Source: an uncultured Actinomycetes bacterium
Lineage (GTDB): Bacteria > Actinomycetota > Actinomycetes > S36-B12 > UBA10799
Direction of reading: 5' to 3'
Assembly (NCBI GenBank): GCA_946803585.1
Contig: CAMPEQ010000010.1
Location: 62,001 to 126,000 of the forward strand
Length of the DNA: 64,000 nucleotides
The notes beneath the pieces are model-generated. The model was not told the origin of the DNA. It made no database searches and was given only the letters and a program-made list of their open reading frames with translations. The position numbers were made by a program, and so were the translations under genes. Shown piece after piece: positions 50,865-59,812 of the stretch; position 1 is the stretch's first letter; the number at the start of each line of letters is the position of its first letter.

Positions 50865-52447
50865 AAAGATCGGAACCGATCGGCAGCTTTGCGCTGGTCC
50901 TGCACTCCCACCTACCGTGGCTGGCCCACCACGGTTCCTGGCCCGTCGGCGAGGAATGGCTCTACCAATCCTGGGCGAGTTCCTACCTTCCCGTGATGGA
51001 TGTTTTCGGACGGCTCGCGGCTGCGGGGCGCCGCGATCTCGTGACCCTGGGTGTAACACCGGTTCTCGCGGCCCAACTCGATGACCCGCACTGTCTCCGT
51101 GAGTTTGGAACATGGTTGGGGTTCTGGGAACAGCGAGCCGACCAGCTCGCCCAGTCACCTGACTGGGACCTCGCCACGTTGGGTCAGCACGAGGCTCGCC
51201 TAGCTCGCGAGCGGGTTACTGACTTTGAGCAGAACTGGCAGGCCGGTGGGTCAGCTGTTCTGCGTCCACTCGTGGATTCTGGGGCAGTCGAGCTCCTATC
51301 CGGACCAGCCGCTCACCCGTTCCAGCCCCTACTTGACGACGCCACCGCCAGGTTCTCCCTTACCGTCGGACGTGACGACACCTTGCTACGAATCGGTACT
51401 AAGCCAGGCGGGATTTGGGCACCGGAATGTGGCTACCGGCCCGGACTAGAAGATCTTTACCAGTCAGAGGGCGTTACCCACTTCATGGTTGACGGGCCGA
51501 CCTTGCTCCATGTTGATCGATCGACAGCTGACGCGTGGCAGGTACACGACTCCGATGTCGTCGCGTTCGGTCGTGATCTTGAGGTCACCTACCGGGTCTG
51601 GTCCCCGCGAAGGGGATATCCCGGAGGTGCGTGGTACCGCGATTTCCACACCTTCCACCACGACAGCGGTATCCGCCACGCGCGGGTGACTTCACCCTCC
51701 ACCTCGAGTGAGCACAAGGCGGTCTACGAGCCCGGCGCTGCTGGCCGCGCCGTTGCAGACGACGCACGGGACTTCGTCGAGGTTGTACGCAATCGCCTCT
51801 TGTCGCACCGCGATCAACGTGAGGGAAAGCCCGGACTCGTTGTGGCCGGCTACGACACTGAACTGTTCGGCCACTGGTGGCATGAAGGACCGCAGTGGCT
51901 GGAACTCATCTTGCGGATGCTCCCACAAGCTGGGGTTAAGGTCACAACTTTGAAGCGAGCCATCGCCGACGGCGCAGTCGCTGGGCACGCACAGCCGACC
52001 AACAGTTCGTGGGGTTCGGGCAAAAACTGGTCGGTGTGGGCGGGCGAACCTGTTCGCGACATGGTGCGCGACAACGACGCTCTTACGCGACGCTGGCAAA
52101 AGCTGGTGTCGGCTGCCGGGCAAAGCCGAGGGATCAGCCGTGATCCAGTCCTCGATCAGATCGGCCGAGACGCCCTCCTCGCGCTCTCTAGCGACTGGGC
52201 ATTCATGGTCACCAAGGACTCCGCTGCGGACTACGCCCGCGATCGACATCAAGGCCATCACCAGGCCTTCACCCGCCTCGCAGGCGCTTATGAGGCTGCC
52301 CTCGACGGCGATACACACGCACGGCATATTGCCCTGGAGTTAGCTCGCCTACAACGCAGCACTGACGGCCCATTTGGTCACCTCGATGGCCGCCGATTAG
52401 GTGTCGGCCAAGAGAGCCCATGGTCACCAGAGTCAGGGTTCTCATGA
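50861..52447 (+). CDS. GH57-family 1,4-alpha-glucan branching-type enzyme
   Basis: 528 residues. GH57 motifs are visible: FALVLHSHLPWLAHHG at residue 8 (HxHxP), the catalytic Glu in GTKPGGIWAPECGYRPGLED near 190, and the second acid in GYDTELFGHWWHEGPQWLEL near 330. These support branching or related transglycosylase chemistry on alpha-1,4-glucan. It matches Rv3031, assigned to methylglucose lipopolysaccharide synthesis. GTGA overlap before it and ATGA overlap after it give a three-gene translationally coupled operon. Confidence 0.93.
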   Translation: MKRSEPIGSFALVLHSHLPWLAHHGSWPVGEEWLYQSWASSYLPVMDVFGRLAAAGRRDLVTLGVTPVLAAQLDDPHCLREFGTWLGFWEQRADQLAQSPDWDLATLGQHEARLARERVTDFEQNWQAGGSAVLRPLVDSGAVELLSGPAAHPFQPLLDDATARFSLTVGRDDTLLRIGTKPGGIWAPECGYRPGLEDLYQSEGVTHFMVDGPTLLHVDRSTADAWQVHDSDVVAFGRDLEVTYRVWSPRRGYPGGAWYRDFHTFHHDSGIRHARVTSPSTSSEHKAVYEPGAAGRAVADDARDFVEVVRNRLLSHRDQREGKPGLVVAGYDTELFGHWWHEGPQWLELILRMLPQAGVKVTTLKRAIADGAVAGHAQPTNSSWGSGKNWSVWAGEPVRDMVRDNDALTRRWQKLVSAAGQSRGISRDPVLDQIGRDALLALSSDWAFMVTKDSAADYARDRHQGHHQAFTRLAGAYEAALDGDTHARHIALELARLQRSTDGPFGHLDGRRLGVGQESPWSPESGFS

Positions 52448-53709
52448 GAATTCTGCACGTATCTTGGGAGTACCCACCACTGATCTACGGCGGCCTCGGG
52501 CGCCACGTTCACGCCCTGGCGGAGAGCCAGTCCGCCGCGGGGCATCACGTCACAGTTCTCACCCAGCGACCGCCGGACAGCGCAGCGATCGAGGCAGTCA
52601 ATGGCGTTCATGTGGTGCGTATCGCCGCCCAGACTCCGGACGTTCCACGGGCTCCCGAGGCTCTCCTGGCGTGGGCTAGGGACCTCGATCAACGACTAGC
52701 ACGGGCTCTACCAGGGCTAGTAGAGGCCGCACGCCCAGCCGTGGTCCACGCCCACGATTGGGTCGTCGCTGCGACTGCGGCGGCCGCTTCGGACCATGAG
52801 CTTCCCGTCGTGACAACAGTGCACGCAACCGAGGCAGGCAGACATCTGGGTTGGGTCCACTCTCCGCTATCGCAAACAATCCACGAGATCGAGTTCGAGC
52901 TTGCTCATCGCAGCGACCGAGTAATCGTGTGCTCCAAAGCAATGCAACAGGAAGTTGTTCAGCTCTTCGACCTGCCTACAAACCGCACCTGTGTCGTTCC
53001 GAACGGGATCGATCTCACGAAGTGGTCGGCAGCGGAGTCTGGCAGTGCCCGCACGAGGATCAACGTTACGTACCCGTCGATACGCGAGTCGACACCGTTG
53101 ATCCTCTTCACTGGCCGGGTCGAATGGGAGAAGGGTGTTCACGTCCTGCTCGAAGCCGTCCGGCTCCTTGCGCTGGCGGGCCGCTTCTATCCGACGATTG
53201 TTGCCGGAACCGGCACACGCGAGGAGGCTCTCAAGGATGAGTTCAGCGATCTCGTCGACGACGGCCTGGCCACTTTCGCCGGCTGGGTAAGTGAGGAACA
53301 CCTGCGTGACCTAGTTGGCGCCGCCGATGTCGTCGTCGTTCCGAGTATCTACGAACCGTTCGGATTGGTGGCACTAGAAACGGCAGCCGTGGGCACCCCA
53401 CTAATCGTTTCTGAGGTTGGCGGATTAGCCGATATCGTTCACGACCGACACACCGGGTTGACCGTTCCGGCTGAGGACCCCGTTGCCCTCAGTGAAGCTA
53501 TTCACGAGGTGGTTGCTGATCCGCTCAATGCTCGAGAGCGAGCCGCGCGATTGCGTGAGTCGCTCCACCCAAAGTACGACTGGCGTCAAATCGCCAAGCA
53601 AACGATTGAGTGCTATCGGGACGCCTGCACCTACCGCCCAGGCAGTTGTCGTGAGCCGCTTCCTGACACCCCAAAGCCCACCCAGGACAACCTCTTCAAG
53701 AAGGCCTAG
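52444..53709 (+). CDS. alpha-1,4-glucosyltransferase (Rv3032-like)
   Basis: 421 residues with a GT-B fold. MRILHVSWEYPPLIYGGLGR at the N-terminus is the GT4/GT5 starch-synthase-like donor loop; HAHDWVVAATAAAA follows near 105, FTGRVEWEKGVHVLLEAVRL near 225 and the E-x7-E motif EPFGLVALETAAVGTPLIVS near 310. It should elongate alpha-1,4-glucan from ADP- or UDP-glucose. Rv3032 performs this in methylglucose lipopolysaccharide and contributes to glycogen. ATG 52444 overlaps the GH57 stop; a GTG 24 bases earlier is unlikely. Confidence 0.92.
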   Translation: MRILHVSWEYPPLIYGGLGRHVHALAESQSAAGHHVTVLTQRPPDSAAIEAVNGVHVVRIAAQTPDVPRAPEALLAWARDLDQRLARALPGLVEAARPAVVHAHDWVVAATAAAASDHELPVVTTVHATEAGRHLGWVHSPLSQTIHEIEFELAHRSDRVIVCSKAMQQEVVQLFDLPTNRTCVVPNGIDLTKWSAAESGSARTRINVTYPSIRESTPLILFTGRVEWEKGVHVLLEAVRLLALAGRFYPTIVAGTGTREEALKDEFSDLVDDGLATFAGWVSEEHLRDLVGAADVVVVPSIYEPFGLVALETAAVGTPLIVSEVGGLADIVHDRHTGLTVPAEDPVALSEAIHEVVADPLNARERAARLRESLHPKYDWRQIAKQTIECYRDACTYRPGSCREPLPDTPKPTQDNLFKKA

Positions 53710-54420
53710 TCAGGCGTTGCGATTTTGGGTTGCCGCCTCGGCAGTTTTTCGAGCGATGTCAGCGACATCGATTCGCTGCTGCTCGGCTGCGGCGTACTGC
53801 GCCCGCCTATCCTTGAGGAGACGGGCGGGCACTCCCCCGACAACGTTCAAGGGCTCGATGTGTCCTCTCACCACGCTATTTGCTGCGAGCACACATCCGC
53901 GCCCGACCCAGGTGCCGCGCAGCACCGAGACCTTCGTCCCGATCCAGACATCTGGTCCGATACGGACTGGGGACTTGACTAGGCCCTGCTCAGTTATTGG
54001 GCGGTGGATATCGGCGAACACATGGTCGAAATCGCAGATATAGACCCAATCGGCAATGATCCCTTTACCGCCGATCTCGACGTCGAGATAGCTCTGGACC
54101 GTGTTGTACCGGCCAAACACCGTCTTATCGCCGATCCGCAGTGTTCCCTCATGGGCGTTGATGAAGTTCCCTTCACCAAAATGCACCCACCGGCCAATAA
54201 TGAGACGCCCGTACCCCTTACGAGCCTGCAGGGTCACACCTTTGCCAAGGAAAACGAATCCTTCGGTGATCACGTGAGGATGACGAAGGCGCAGCCACAA
54301 GAAGCGGGCGTATCGCTGTAGATACCAAAGATCCCACGCTCGGTTAGCGACAATCCACCGAAGCGTCGCGAAGGTGAAGTAGCGAGCTTGGCGAGGGTCA
54401 GAGTTGCGTCGAAAGGCCAT
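53710..54420 (-). CDS. left-handed beta-helix acyltransferase (Rv3034c-like)
   Basis: 236 residues. After a Trp/Tyr-rich N-terminus (AWDLWYLQRYARFLWLRLRH) come hexapeptide repeats with branched residues every six positions: RLIIGRWVHFGEGNFINAHE, LRIGDKTVFGRYNTVQSYLD, IGPDVWIGTKVSVLRGTW, and GGVPARLLKDR at the end. The His in ICDFDHVFAD fits the catalytic position of such acetyl- or acyltransferases. It could acylate the glucan, as proposed for Rv3034c. Its stop abuts the glycosyltransferase stop with no gap. Probably co-transcribed with the methyltransferase 25 bases upstream. Confidence 0.88.
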   Translation of the reverse strand: MAFRRNSDPRQARYFTFATLRWIVANRAWDLWYLQRYARFLWLRLRHPHVITEGFVFLGKGVTLQARKGYGRLIIGRWVHFGEGNFINAHEGTLRIGDKTVFGRYNTVQSYLDVEIGGKGIIADWVYICDFDHVFADIHRPITEQGLVKSPVRIGPDVWIGTKVSVLRGTWVGRGCVLAANSVVRGHIEPLNVVGGVPARLLKDRRAQYAAAEQQRIDVADIARKTAEAATQNRNA

Positions 54421-54445
54421 AGGTCACCGAGTCTGGCAGCGCGTT

Positions 54446-55453
54446 CTACGGCTTCACGCCAGTAATGCACACGTTGTAGAACAGCCCTTCGGGGACGACT
54501 CTCTCAAAGACTTGCTCGTCGACCGTGGCCAGGGTTTGCCAGCCCCGATAGGCGAACTTTGCCCATCCCCAACCCAGCACTCCGGGCTTTACCGCCGCCT
54601 CGAACGTGCGGACCGGCCACCCGAACCAAGAAGCGGTTAGTTCCTCCGTCACGGTTTCCACCTCGATGGCTCCCGCCCGCAATGCTGTGCGACGCAAGTC
54701 GGCCGGATCGAAGGTGTGAATGTCCACGACTGACTCAAGTGCCGCGACTCGGGAAGATTCCTCACGTTCAGATTCGGATAAGACAAACTTCTCTCCGACG
54801 ACGGGGAGTCCGGCGGCTTGCGAGGTTGCCCACCACGTCATCCGAGACAGCGAACGTGCGACATAGTCACCGCGTTGCGTTGGCTCGCCGCAGAACACGA
54901 ATCGACCGCCCGGCTTGAGCACCCGCAACGCCTCGCTCATTGCCTGCTCAACGTCGGGAATGTGGTGCAGGACGGCATGACCGATAACCAGATCGAATTC
55001 CTCGTCATCGTAGGGAACCCGCTCGGCATCGGCTACTCGCCCATCCACCTCAAAGCCAAGCCCACGGGCGTTGCGCTGGGCCACAGTCACCATGCCAGGA
55101 GAGATGTCGGTAACGGCAGCCTCGGACATGACACCTGCTTGGTGCAGGTTGAGCGTAAAGAAGCCCGTGCCACAGCCAATCTCGAGCGATCGTTGATACG
55201 GCCATTCGCTCTGACCTGCGATATGGACGAAGCGATCACGCGCGTAGGAGATACACCTCTCGTCGTAACTGATTGACCACTTCTCGTCGTAGGTGGAGGC
55301 CTCCCAATCGTGGTAGAGGACATTCGCCAATCGAGGGTCCGACCACGCCTTCTCCATCGTCTCGGCGGAGACTTCGCCGTCAAAGGTCATGTCACTGCTG
55401 GCACTACTCGCACTACTGCTCGTGCTACCACCTGCTGCACTACTACCAGTCAT
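54446..55453 (-). CDS. SAM-dependent methyltransferase (Rv3037c-like)
   Basis: 335 residues. An N-terminal Ser-rich tail of about 22 residues precedes the catalytic domain, with EIGCGTGFFTLNLHQAG near residue 90 (motif I), AVTDISPGMVTVAQRNARGL, and GHAVLHHIPDVEQAMSEALR near 160 then KPGGRFVFCGEPTQRG. By position and order it matches Rv3037c in the methylglucose lipopolysaccharide region. Start uncertain: the ATG at 55453 lacks a good Shine-Dalgarno and an ATG at 55390 (MTFDGE) would remove the tail. Confidence 0.87.
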   Translation of the reverse strand: MTGSSAAGGSTSSSASSASSDMTFDGEVSAETMEKAWSDPRLANVLYHDWEASTYDEKWSISYDERCISYARDRFVHIAGQSEWPYQRSLEIGCGTGFFTLNLHQAGVMSEAAVTDISPGMVTVAQRNARGLGFEVDGRVADAERVPYDDEEFDLVIGHAVLHHIPDVEQAMSEALRVLKPGGRFVFCGEPTQRGDYVARSLSRMTWWATSQAAGLPVVGEKFVLSESEREESSRVAALESVVDIHTFDPADLRRTALRAGAIEVETVTEELTASWFGWPVRTFEAAVKPGVLGWGWAKFAYRGWQTLATVDEQVFERVVPEGLFYNVCITGVKP

Positions 55454-55537
55454 CTACTTGCCATCCCCGCCTACGTCGTTACCTCGCCGATTGCGCTGAT
55501 CGGAGTGCCCCTAATCTCCCCGACCTTTGACTAGTGA

Positions 55538-56338
55538 CTATCTTCCCTCGAAGACAGCCTTTCCTGGTCCGTTTTCCACAAAGGACTCCATCCCGGTTCG
55601 CTGATCTCTAGTAGCGAAGAGCTCAGCGAACCGCTGCCTTTCGATCTCCAGACCACTATTGAGATCGACCTCTAGGCCACGATCAATCGCCGCCTTTGCC
55701 GCACGAAGTGCGATTGGCGGACCAACCGCCAACTTCTTGGCGAACTCGAGTGCCTCGGTGTAGACGTCGTCTGGTGGCACAACGCGGTCAACCAAACCGA
55801 TATCGAGTGCTTCGGCAGCGCCAATGAACCGACCAGTGAAAATCAGCTCTTTGGCCTTCGCAGGACCGACGAGCCGCGGCAGTCGCTGCGTCCCTCCGGC
55901 GCCGGGAATGATACCCAGCAGGATCTCCGGCAGGCCGAGCTTCGCGTTGTCACCGACAAATCGAAGGTCCGCACACAATGCCAACTCGAGGCCACCGCCG
56001 AGGGCGTAGCCAGTAATGGCTGCAATCACCGGCTTTGTTATCTCTGCGACTGCGGTAAACGATGATGAGAGCACCGATGATCGCTCGATCATGGTGAGGT
56101 GATCCCACCCAGCCATCTCTTTTACATCGGCACCGGCCGCAAACACCTTCGGTCCGCCGTAGAGCACTACCACCCGCACATCGCGGCGTTGATTCACCTC
56201 ACGAGCAGCATCGCGAAAGCCAGCTTGCACCGCGGTACTGAGCGCATTCATCGGAGGACGGTTCAAGCGGATCGTAGCGACCCCGTCGGAAACTTCGAGG
56301 AGAACTACGTCGTCGGCGCTATCGGCAATATCAGTCAC
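55538..56338 (-). CDS. enoyl-CoA hydratase/isomerase family protein
   Basis: 266 residues of a crotonase. Oxyanion-hole motifs: VLYGGPKVFAAGADVKEMAG near residue 60 and GYALGGGLELALCADLRFVG near 110; catalytic Glu candidates lie in GLPEILLGIIPGAGGTQRLP near 140. Hydrates 2-enoyl-CoA in beta-oxidation; EtfAB in the same window would take electrons from the preceding acyl-CoA dehydrogenase step. GTG start with TAGCCT (56345-56350) exactly six bases upstream, so leaderless. Matches echA17 (Rv3039c) by position. Confidence 0.93.
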   Translation of the reverse strand: MTDIADSADDVVLLEVSDGVATIRLNRPPMNALSTAVQAGFRDAAREVNQRRDVRVVVLYGGPKVFAAGADVKEMAGWDHLTMIERSSVLSSSFTAVAEITKPVIAAITGYALGGGLELALCADLRFVGDNAKLGLPEILLGIIPGAGGTQRLPRLVGPAKAKELIFTGRFIGAAEALDIGLVDRVVPPDDVYTEALEFAKKLAVGPPIALRAAKAAIDRGLEVDLNSGLEIERQRFAELFATRDQRTGMESFVENGPGKAVFEGR

Positions 56339-56344
56339 GGTTGA

Positions 56345-56350
56345 AGGCTA
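56345..56350 (-). promoter_or_regulatory. -10 of the enoyl-CoA hydratase gene
   Basis: TAGCCT on the minus strand, six bases, then GTG 56338; no Shine-Dalgarno. Confidence 0.5.
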
Positions 56351-56578
56351 GCTACTACCCCACAACGCCTTGGCGCAACCCCCCGAACACTGAGTGCTCC
56401 AGTTGCGGCACTAGGCAACCGAATCGCCAAACGAAGTGGGCAGAATCGGGCTTCTCGCACTGCAGTTCTCGGTTCCTATTCGTTCATTCCCTCCTATTCG
56501 CACCGAATATGTCCAGTTTTATTGCGAAACCCACCTCCCAGCCTCGCGATCGGAACCACGGTAGTTCACAATCTTCGG

Positions 56579-57493
56579 GTGTCCCTAGACCTCTGGATCG
56601 CCCTCGGCGGCTTATTCGCTGGCGTTGTCGTTGGGCTCACTGGGATGGGTGGGGCCGCCATTGTCACTCCCATGCTGATCTTCATCTTCGGGGTTCCAGC
56701 GCCGGTAGTCGTATCGACTGACCTCGTGTCAGCCGCCGCAATGAAGCCGGTCGGGGCGGCCGTTCACCTGCGTAGGCAGACTCCGCACCTGCGCATTGTG
56801 TTCTGGCTCTGTGTCGGATCGATCCCTGGCGTGATTGTCGGCAGTTTGCTGTTTGCCCAGATCGCCGGCGTTTCTAACGGCGAGGAGTTGTTACGTAACT
56901 TCGTGGGAGTCGCACTCCTAGTCAGCGTGGCGTTTTCTGTGATGCGCCTTCGACTGAAGTGGTTCAAGAATACCGATCCGACCGGTCGACTATTCCTCAC
57001 CAACCAGCGCCGAGCCGTGGTGGGAGGCGTCGGCCTCATCGTCGGGATCTTGGTCGGAATCACCTCGGTAGGATCCGGAACTCTGATCGCGGCCTCACTG
57101 ATCTTCCTCTTCCCCACCATGTATCCCAGCCGCCTAGTGGGCACCGACCTCGTCCAAGCCGTCCCTATGCTGATCGTCGGGGCGCTAGTTCACTGGGGCG
57201 TCGGTGAAGTTGACCTCACTGTGCTCGTCTCCCTCCTCATTGGCCAACTCCCGGGGGTATGGCTAGGCGCACGGATATCGAGTCGCTACAACGGCCAGGC
57301 ACTACGACTGCTGCTGTTGGTTCTGATCGGCGCCGCTGGACTCGCCCTCGTCGGAGTTCCTCCGATCTACGTCGCCCTGCTGACTGTGGGTGGCAGCCTG
57401 ATCATCGGAGTCCCGATCATGCGCCAAACCATTGCTGACCGAGCTCAAGAGCGAGCTGCCCAGAAGGCCTACCACGAGACATTGGATGGCTGA
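56579..57493 (+). CDS. TauE/SafE (TSUP) family membrane transporter
   Basis: 304 residues with about eight hydrophobic segments in two halves. Paired family motifs: GLFAGVVVGLTGMGGAAIVT near residue 12 and GILVGITSVGSGTLIAASLI near 165, followed by TDLVSAAAMKPVGAAVH and GTDLVQAVPMLIVGALVHW. TSUP proteins export sulfite, sulfoacetate or other small organic or sulfur anions, or take up sulfate; the substrate here is unknown. GTG 56579 (MSLDLWIALG) has CACAAT six bases upstream; an ATG at 56522 would add 19 residues without hydrophobic character. Confidence 0.88.
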   Translation: MSLDLWIALGGLFAGVVVGLTGMGGAAIVTPMLIFIFGVPAPVVVSTDLVSAAAMKPVGAAVHLRRQTPHLRIVFWLCVGSIPGVIVGSLLFAQIAGVSNGEELLRNFVGVALLVSVAFSVMRLRLKWFKNTDPTGRLFLTNQRRAVVGGVGLIVGILVGITSVGSGTLIAASLIFLFPTMYPSRLVGTDLVQAVPMLIVGALVHWGVGEVDLTVLVSLLIGQLPGVWLGARISSRYNGQALRLLLLVLIGAAGLALVGVPPIYVALLTVGGSLIIGVPIMRQTIADRAQERAAQKAYHETLDG

Positions 57494-57559
57494 CAGCGCG
57501 CGCGGGTGGCCTCACTGCGCACCACGCGAGTAAACGGGGCACACTATCGCTGACAGCGC
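57489..57559 (+). repeat. 11-bp direct repeat, 60-bp period
   Basis: GCTGACAGCGC at 57489-57499 and again at 57549-57559. The copies flank the glgX promoter region; the first covers the stop of the transporter gene. Possible activator half-sites; may be chance. Confidence 0.35.
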
Positions 57560-57610
57560 ACAGCCATCGAGGATGCTTGATAGCAGCCTTCGCAAAGGGA
57601 GCCCCCGTCC

Positions 57611-59737
57611 ATGACATACGTTGTTCCGCCCGCAGTCGCTTGGCCCGGATCTTGGGAACCGCTTGGGGTAACTGCCGACGAGGGTGGGGTCAACGTCGCC
57701 CTATGGGCCGAGGGCGCCGAGCAGGTCGAGTTCTGCCTGATTGCCGATGATGGTTCGGAGTACCGAGTCGATTTGGCGGAGTCAACGTTCCACGTCTTCC
57801 ATGGCTACATCCCCGGGGTGAAGGTGGGCGCCCACTACGGGTTCCGCGTCCACGGCCCATGGGATCCTGAGAATGGCTTGCGGTTCAATCCCAATAAGTT
57901 GCTCCTAGATCCGTACGCCAAGGCGATCGACGGCGCTATCGAACCTGGTCCAGCGATCTTCGGCCACGTCGACACCGACGACCTAGTCATGAGCGACCTC
58001 GACTCTGGTGAGGCGATGCCACTGTCCGTTGTTGTTCGGGATGAGTTCGATTGGGAAGGGGATCACCCGCCGAACACTCGCTGGAGTAACACCGTCATCT
58101 ACGAGATGCACGTCAAAGGGTTCACCAAGCTGAACCCGGATGTACCGGAGAACCTGCGCGGAACGTACGCCGGGCTAGCTCAGCCAGCGGTAGTCGACTA
58201 CCTGCGCCGACTAGGCGTTACCGCCGTAGAACTGCTCCCCATCCATCACTTCATCGACGAGATGTTCTTACTCGAGCAGGGGTTCAACAACTACTGGGGT
58301 TACAACTCCATCGGGTACTTCGCCCCGCACGGCGCCTACAGTTCCGAGGGAACCAGAGGCGGGCAGGTTCGAGAGTTTAAGCAGATGGTCAAGGCCATGC
58401 ACGATGCCGGGATTGAGGTCATCCTCGATGTCGTCTACAACCACACTGCTGAAGGCAACCAAGGCGGACCAACCCTGAGCTTTCGCGGTGTAGCTAACCA
58501 GGCCTACTACAAACTCGGGGCCGAGGATCCGCGCTACTACGCCGACTACACCGGCTGCGGAAACACCCTCAAGGCATCCGCACCCAAGGTGCTCCAGCTG
58601 ATTATGGATTCGCTGCGGTACTGGGTAGAGGAAATGCACGTCGACGGATTCCGGTTCGACCTCGCGAGCGCACTAGCTCGATCGTTCCACGACGTTGACA
58701 TGCTGTCGGCTTTTCTCACCACAATGAGTCAGGATCCCGTCCTACGCAAGGTGAAGCTGATTGCCGAACCGTGGGATATCGGCTCGGGTGGCTACCAGGT
58801 CGGTGAGTTCCCGCCGCTGTGGACCGAGTGGAATGACAAGTATCGAGACTGCTTGCGGGACTGGTGGCGTAGCGAGGCAAGCGTCGGAGAACTCGGCTGG
58901 CGCCTCTCGGGCTCGGCAGACCTCTACTCTTCTGAGGGCCGCCAGCCTTACTCCTCCATCAACTTTGTCACCGCCCACGATGGGTTCACCCTGCGCGACC
59001 TGGTGACGTATCAGGACAAACACAACGAGGCCAACGGCGAAGACAACCGTGATGGCAACAACTCCAACCGGGCGTGGAACTCCGGGGTGGAGGGAGAAAC
59101 CGACGACCAAGAGATCAACCGTCTACGTCTGCGCCGCATCAGGGATCTACTCACCACTCTGCTGTTAGCAAGTGGAACTCCCATGCTTGTCGCCGGTGAC
59201 GAGATCGGGCGCACTCAAGGTGGCAACAACAACGCCTACTGTCAGGACAACGAGATCTCCTGGATCGACTGGGACCTCGCGGACTGGCAGCGCGACCTCT
59301 TTGAGTTCACCCGCACCTTGCTGCGGATTCGCCGCGAACACCGGGTCTTTCGTCAGCGTTACTTCTTCGAGGGCCAACCAGTCAAGGAAGGCGGTCCTGA
59401 GGACCTCGCATGGTTTGCCAAAGACGGCGAGATCATGTCTGGAGACGAGTGGAATGCTGGCGACACCCGGGCGATCGGGATGTACCTAGCGGGCAAGTTA
59501 CGGTCACGTACGGCGGAGGGTCGGCCCCAGCACGACTCGTCCTTCTTGCTCCTGATGAATGCAGGAATGGACCCGGCTGACTTTGTACTTCCGCAACCTC
59601 CCTACGGTCGGCTATACCGTTCGATCCTTGATTCGTCGAAGGCGATTCCCACCCCGGCCCTGCACGAGGACGCCGCAGGTGACGTGATCTCACTCGAACC
59701 ATTCGCTGCCGTGCTCTTGGAAGTCACCAAACACTGA
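57611..59737 (+). CDS. glgX: glycogen debranching enzyme, GlgX/TreX type
   Basis: 708 residues. An N-terminal CBM48 domain (EPLGVTADEGGVNVALWAEG, GFRVHGPWDPENGLRFNPNK) is followed by the GH13 barrel: VIYEMHVKGFTKLNPDVPEN near 165, LDVVYNHTAEGNQGGP near 275, nucleophile Asp in HVDGFRFDLASALARSFH near 345, general acid Glu in KLIAEPWDIGSGGYQVGEFP near 385, and FVTAHDGFTLRDLVTY near 455. It hydrolyses alpha-1,6 branches. AAGGGAG lies nine bases before the ATG. It heads a glucan block with glgE and glgB. Confidence 0.95.
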   Translation: MTYVVPPAVAWPGSWEPLGVTADEGGVNVALWAEGAEQVEFCLIADDGSEYRVDLAESTFHVFHGYIPGVKVGAHYGFRVHGPWDPENGLRFNPNKLLLDPYAKAIDGAIEPGPAIFGHVDTDDLVMSDLDSGEAMPLSVVVRDEFDWEGDHPPNTRWSNTVIYEMHVKGFTKLNPDVPENLRGTYAGLAQPAVVDYLRRLGVTAVELLPIHHFIDEMFLLEQGFNNYWGYNSIGYFAPHGAYSSEGTRGGQVREFKQMVKAMHDAGIEVILDVVYNHTAEGNQGGPTLSFRGVANQAYYKLGAEDPRYYADYTGCGNTLKASAPKVLQLIMDSLRYWVEEMHVDGFRFDLASALARSFHDVDMLSAFLTTMSQDPVLRKVKLIAEPWDIGSGGYQVGEFPPLWTEWNDKYRDCLRDWWRSEASVGELGWRLSGSADLYSSEGRQPYSSINFVTAHDGFTLRDLVTYQDKHNEANGEDNRDGNNSNRAWNSGVEGETDDQEINRLRLRRIRDLLTTLLLASGTPMLVAGDEIGRTQGGNNNAYCQDNEISWIDWDLADWQRDLFEFTRTLLRIRREHRVFRQRYFFEGQPVKEGGPEDLAWFAKDGEIMSGDEWNAGDTRAIGMYLAGKLRSRTAEGRPQHDSSFLLLMNAGMDPADFVLPQPPYGRLYRSILDSSKAIPTPALHEDAAGDVISLEPFAAVLLEVTKH

Positions 59738-59800
59738 GATCACGTCGCACGAACGCCGGAACCTTCGCCGCGCGAAGGTGCATCCGAGTCGGTGGCCCAC

Positions 59801-59812
59801 TAGCGTTCAAGG
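59801..59812 (+). promoter_or_regulatory. -10 of glgE, leaderless start
   Basis: TAGCGT (59801-59806), six bases, then GTG 59813; no Shine-Dalgarno. Suggests glgE-glgB is a separate transcription unit from glgX. Confidence 0.5.
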
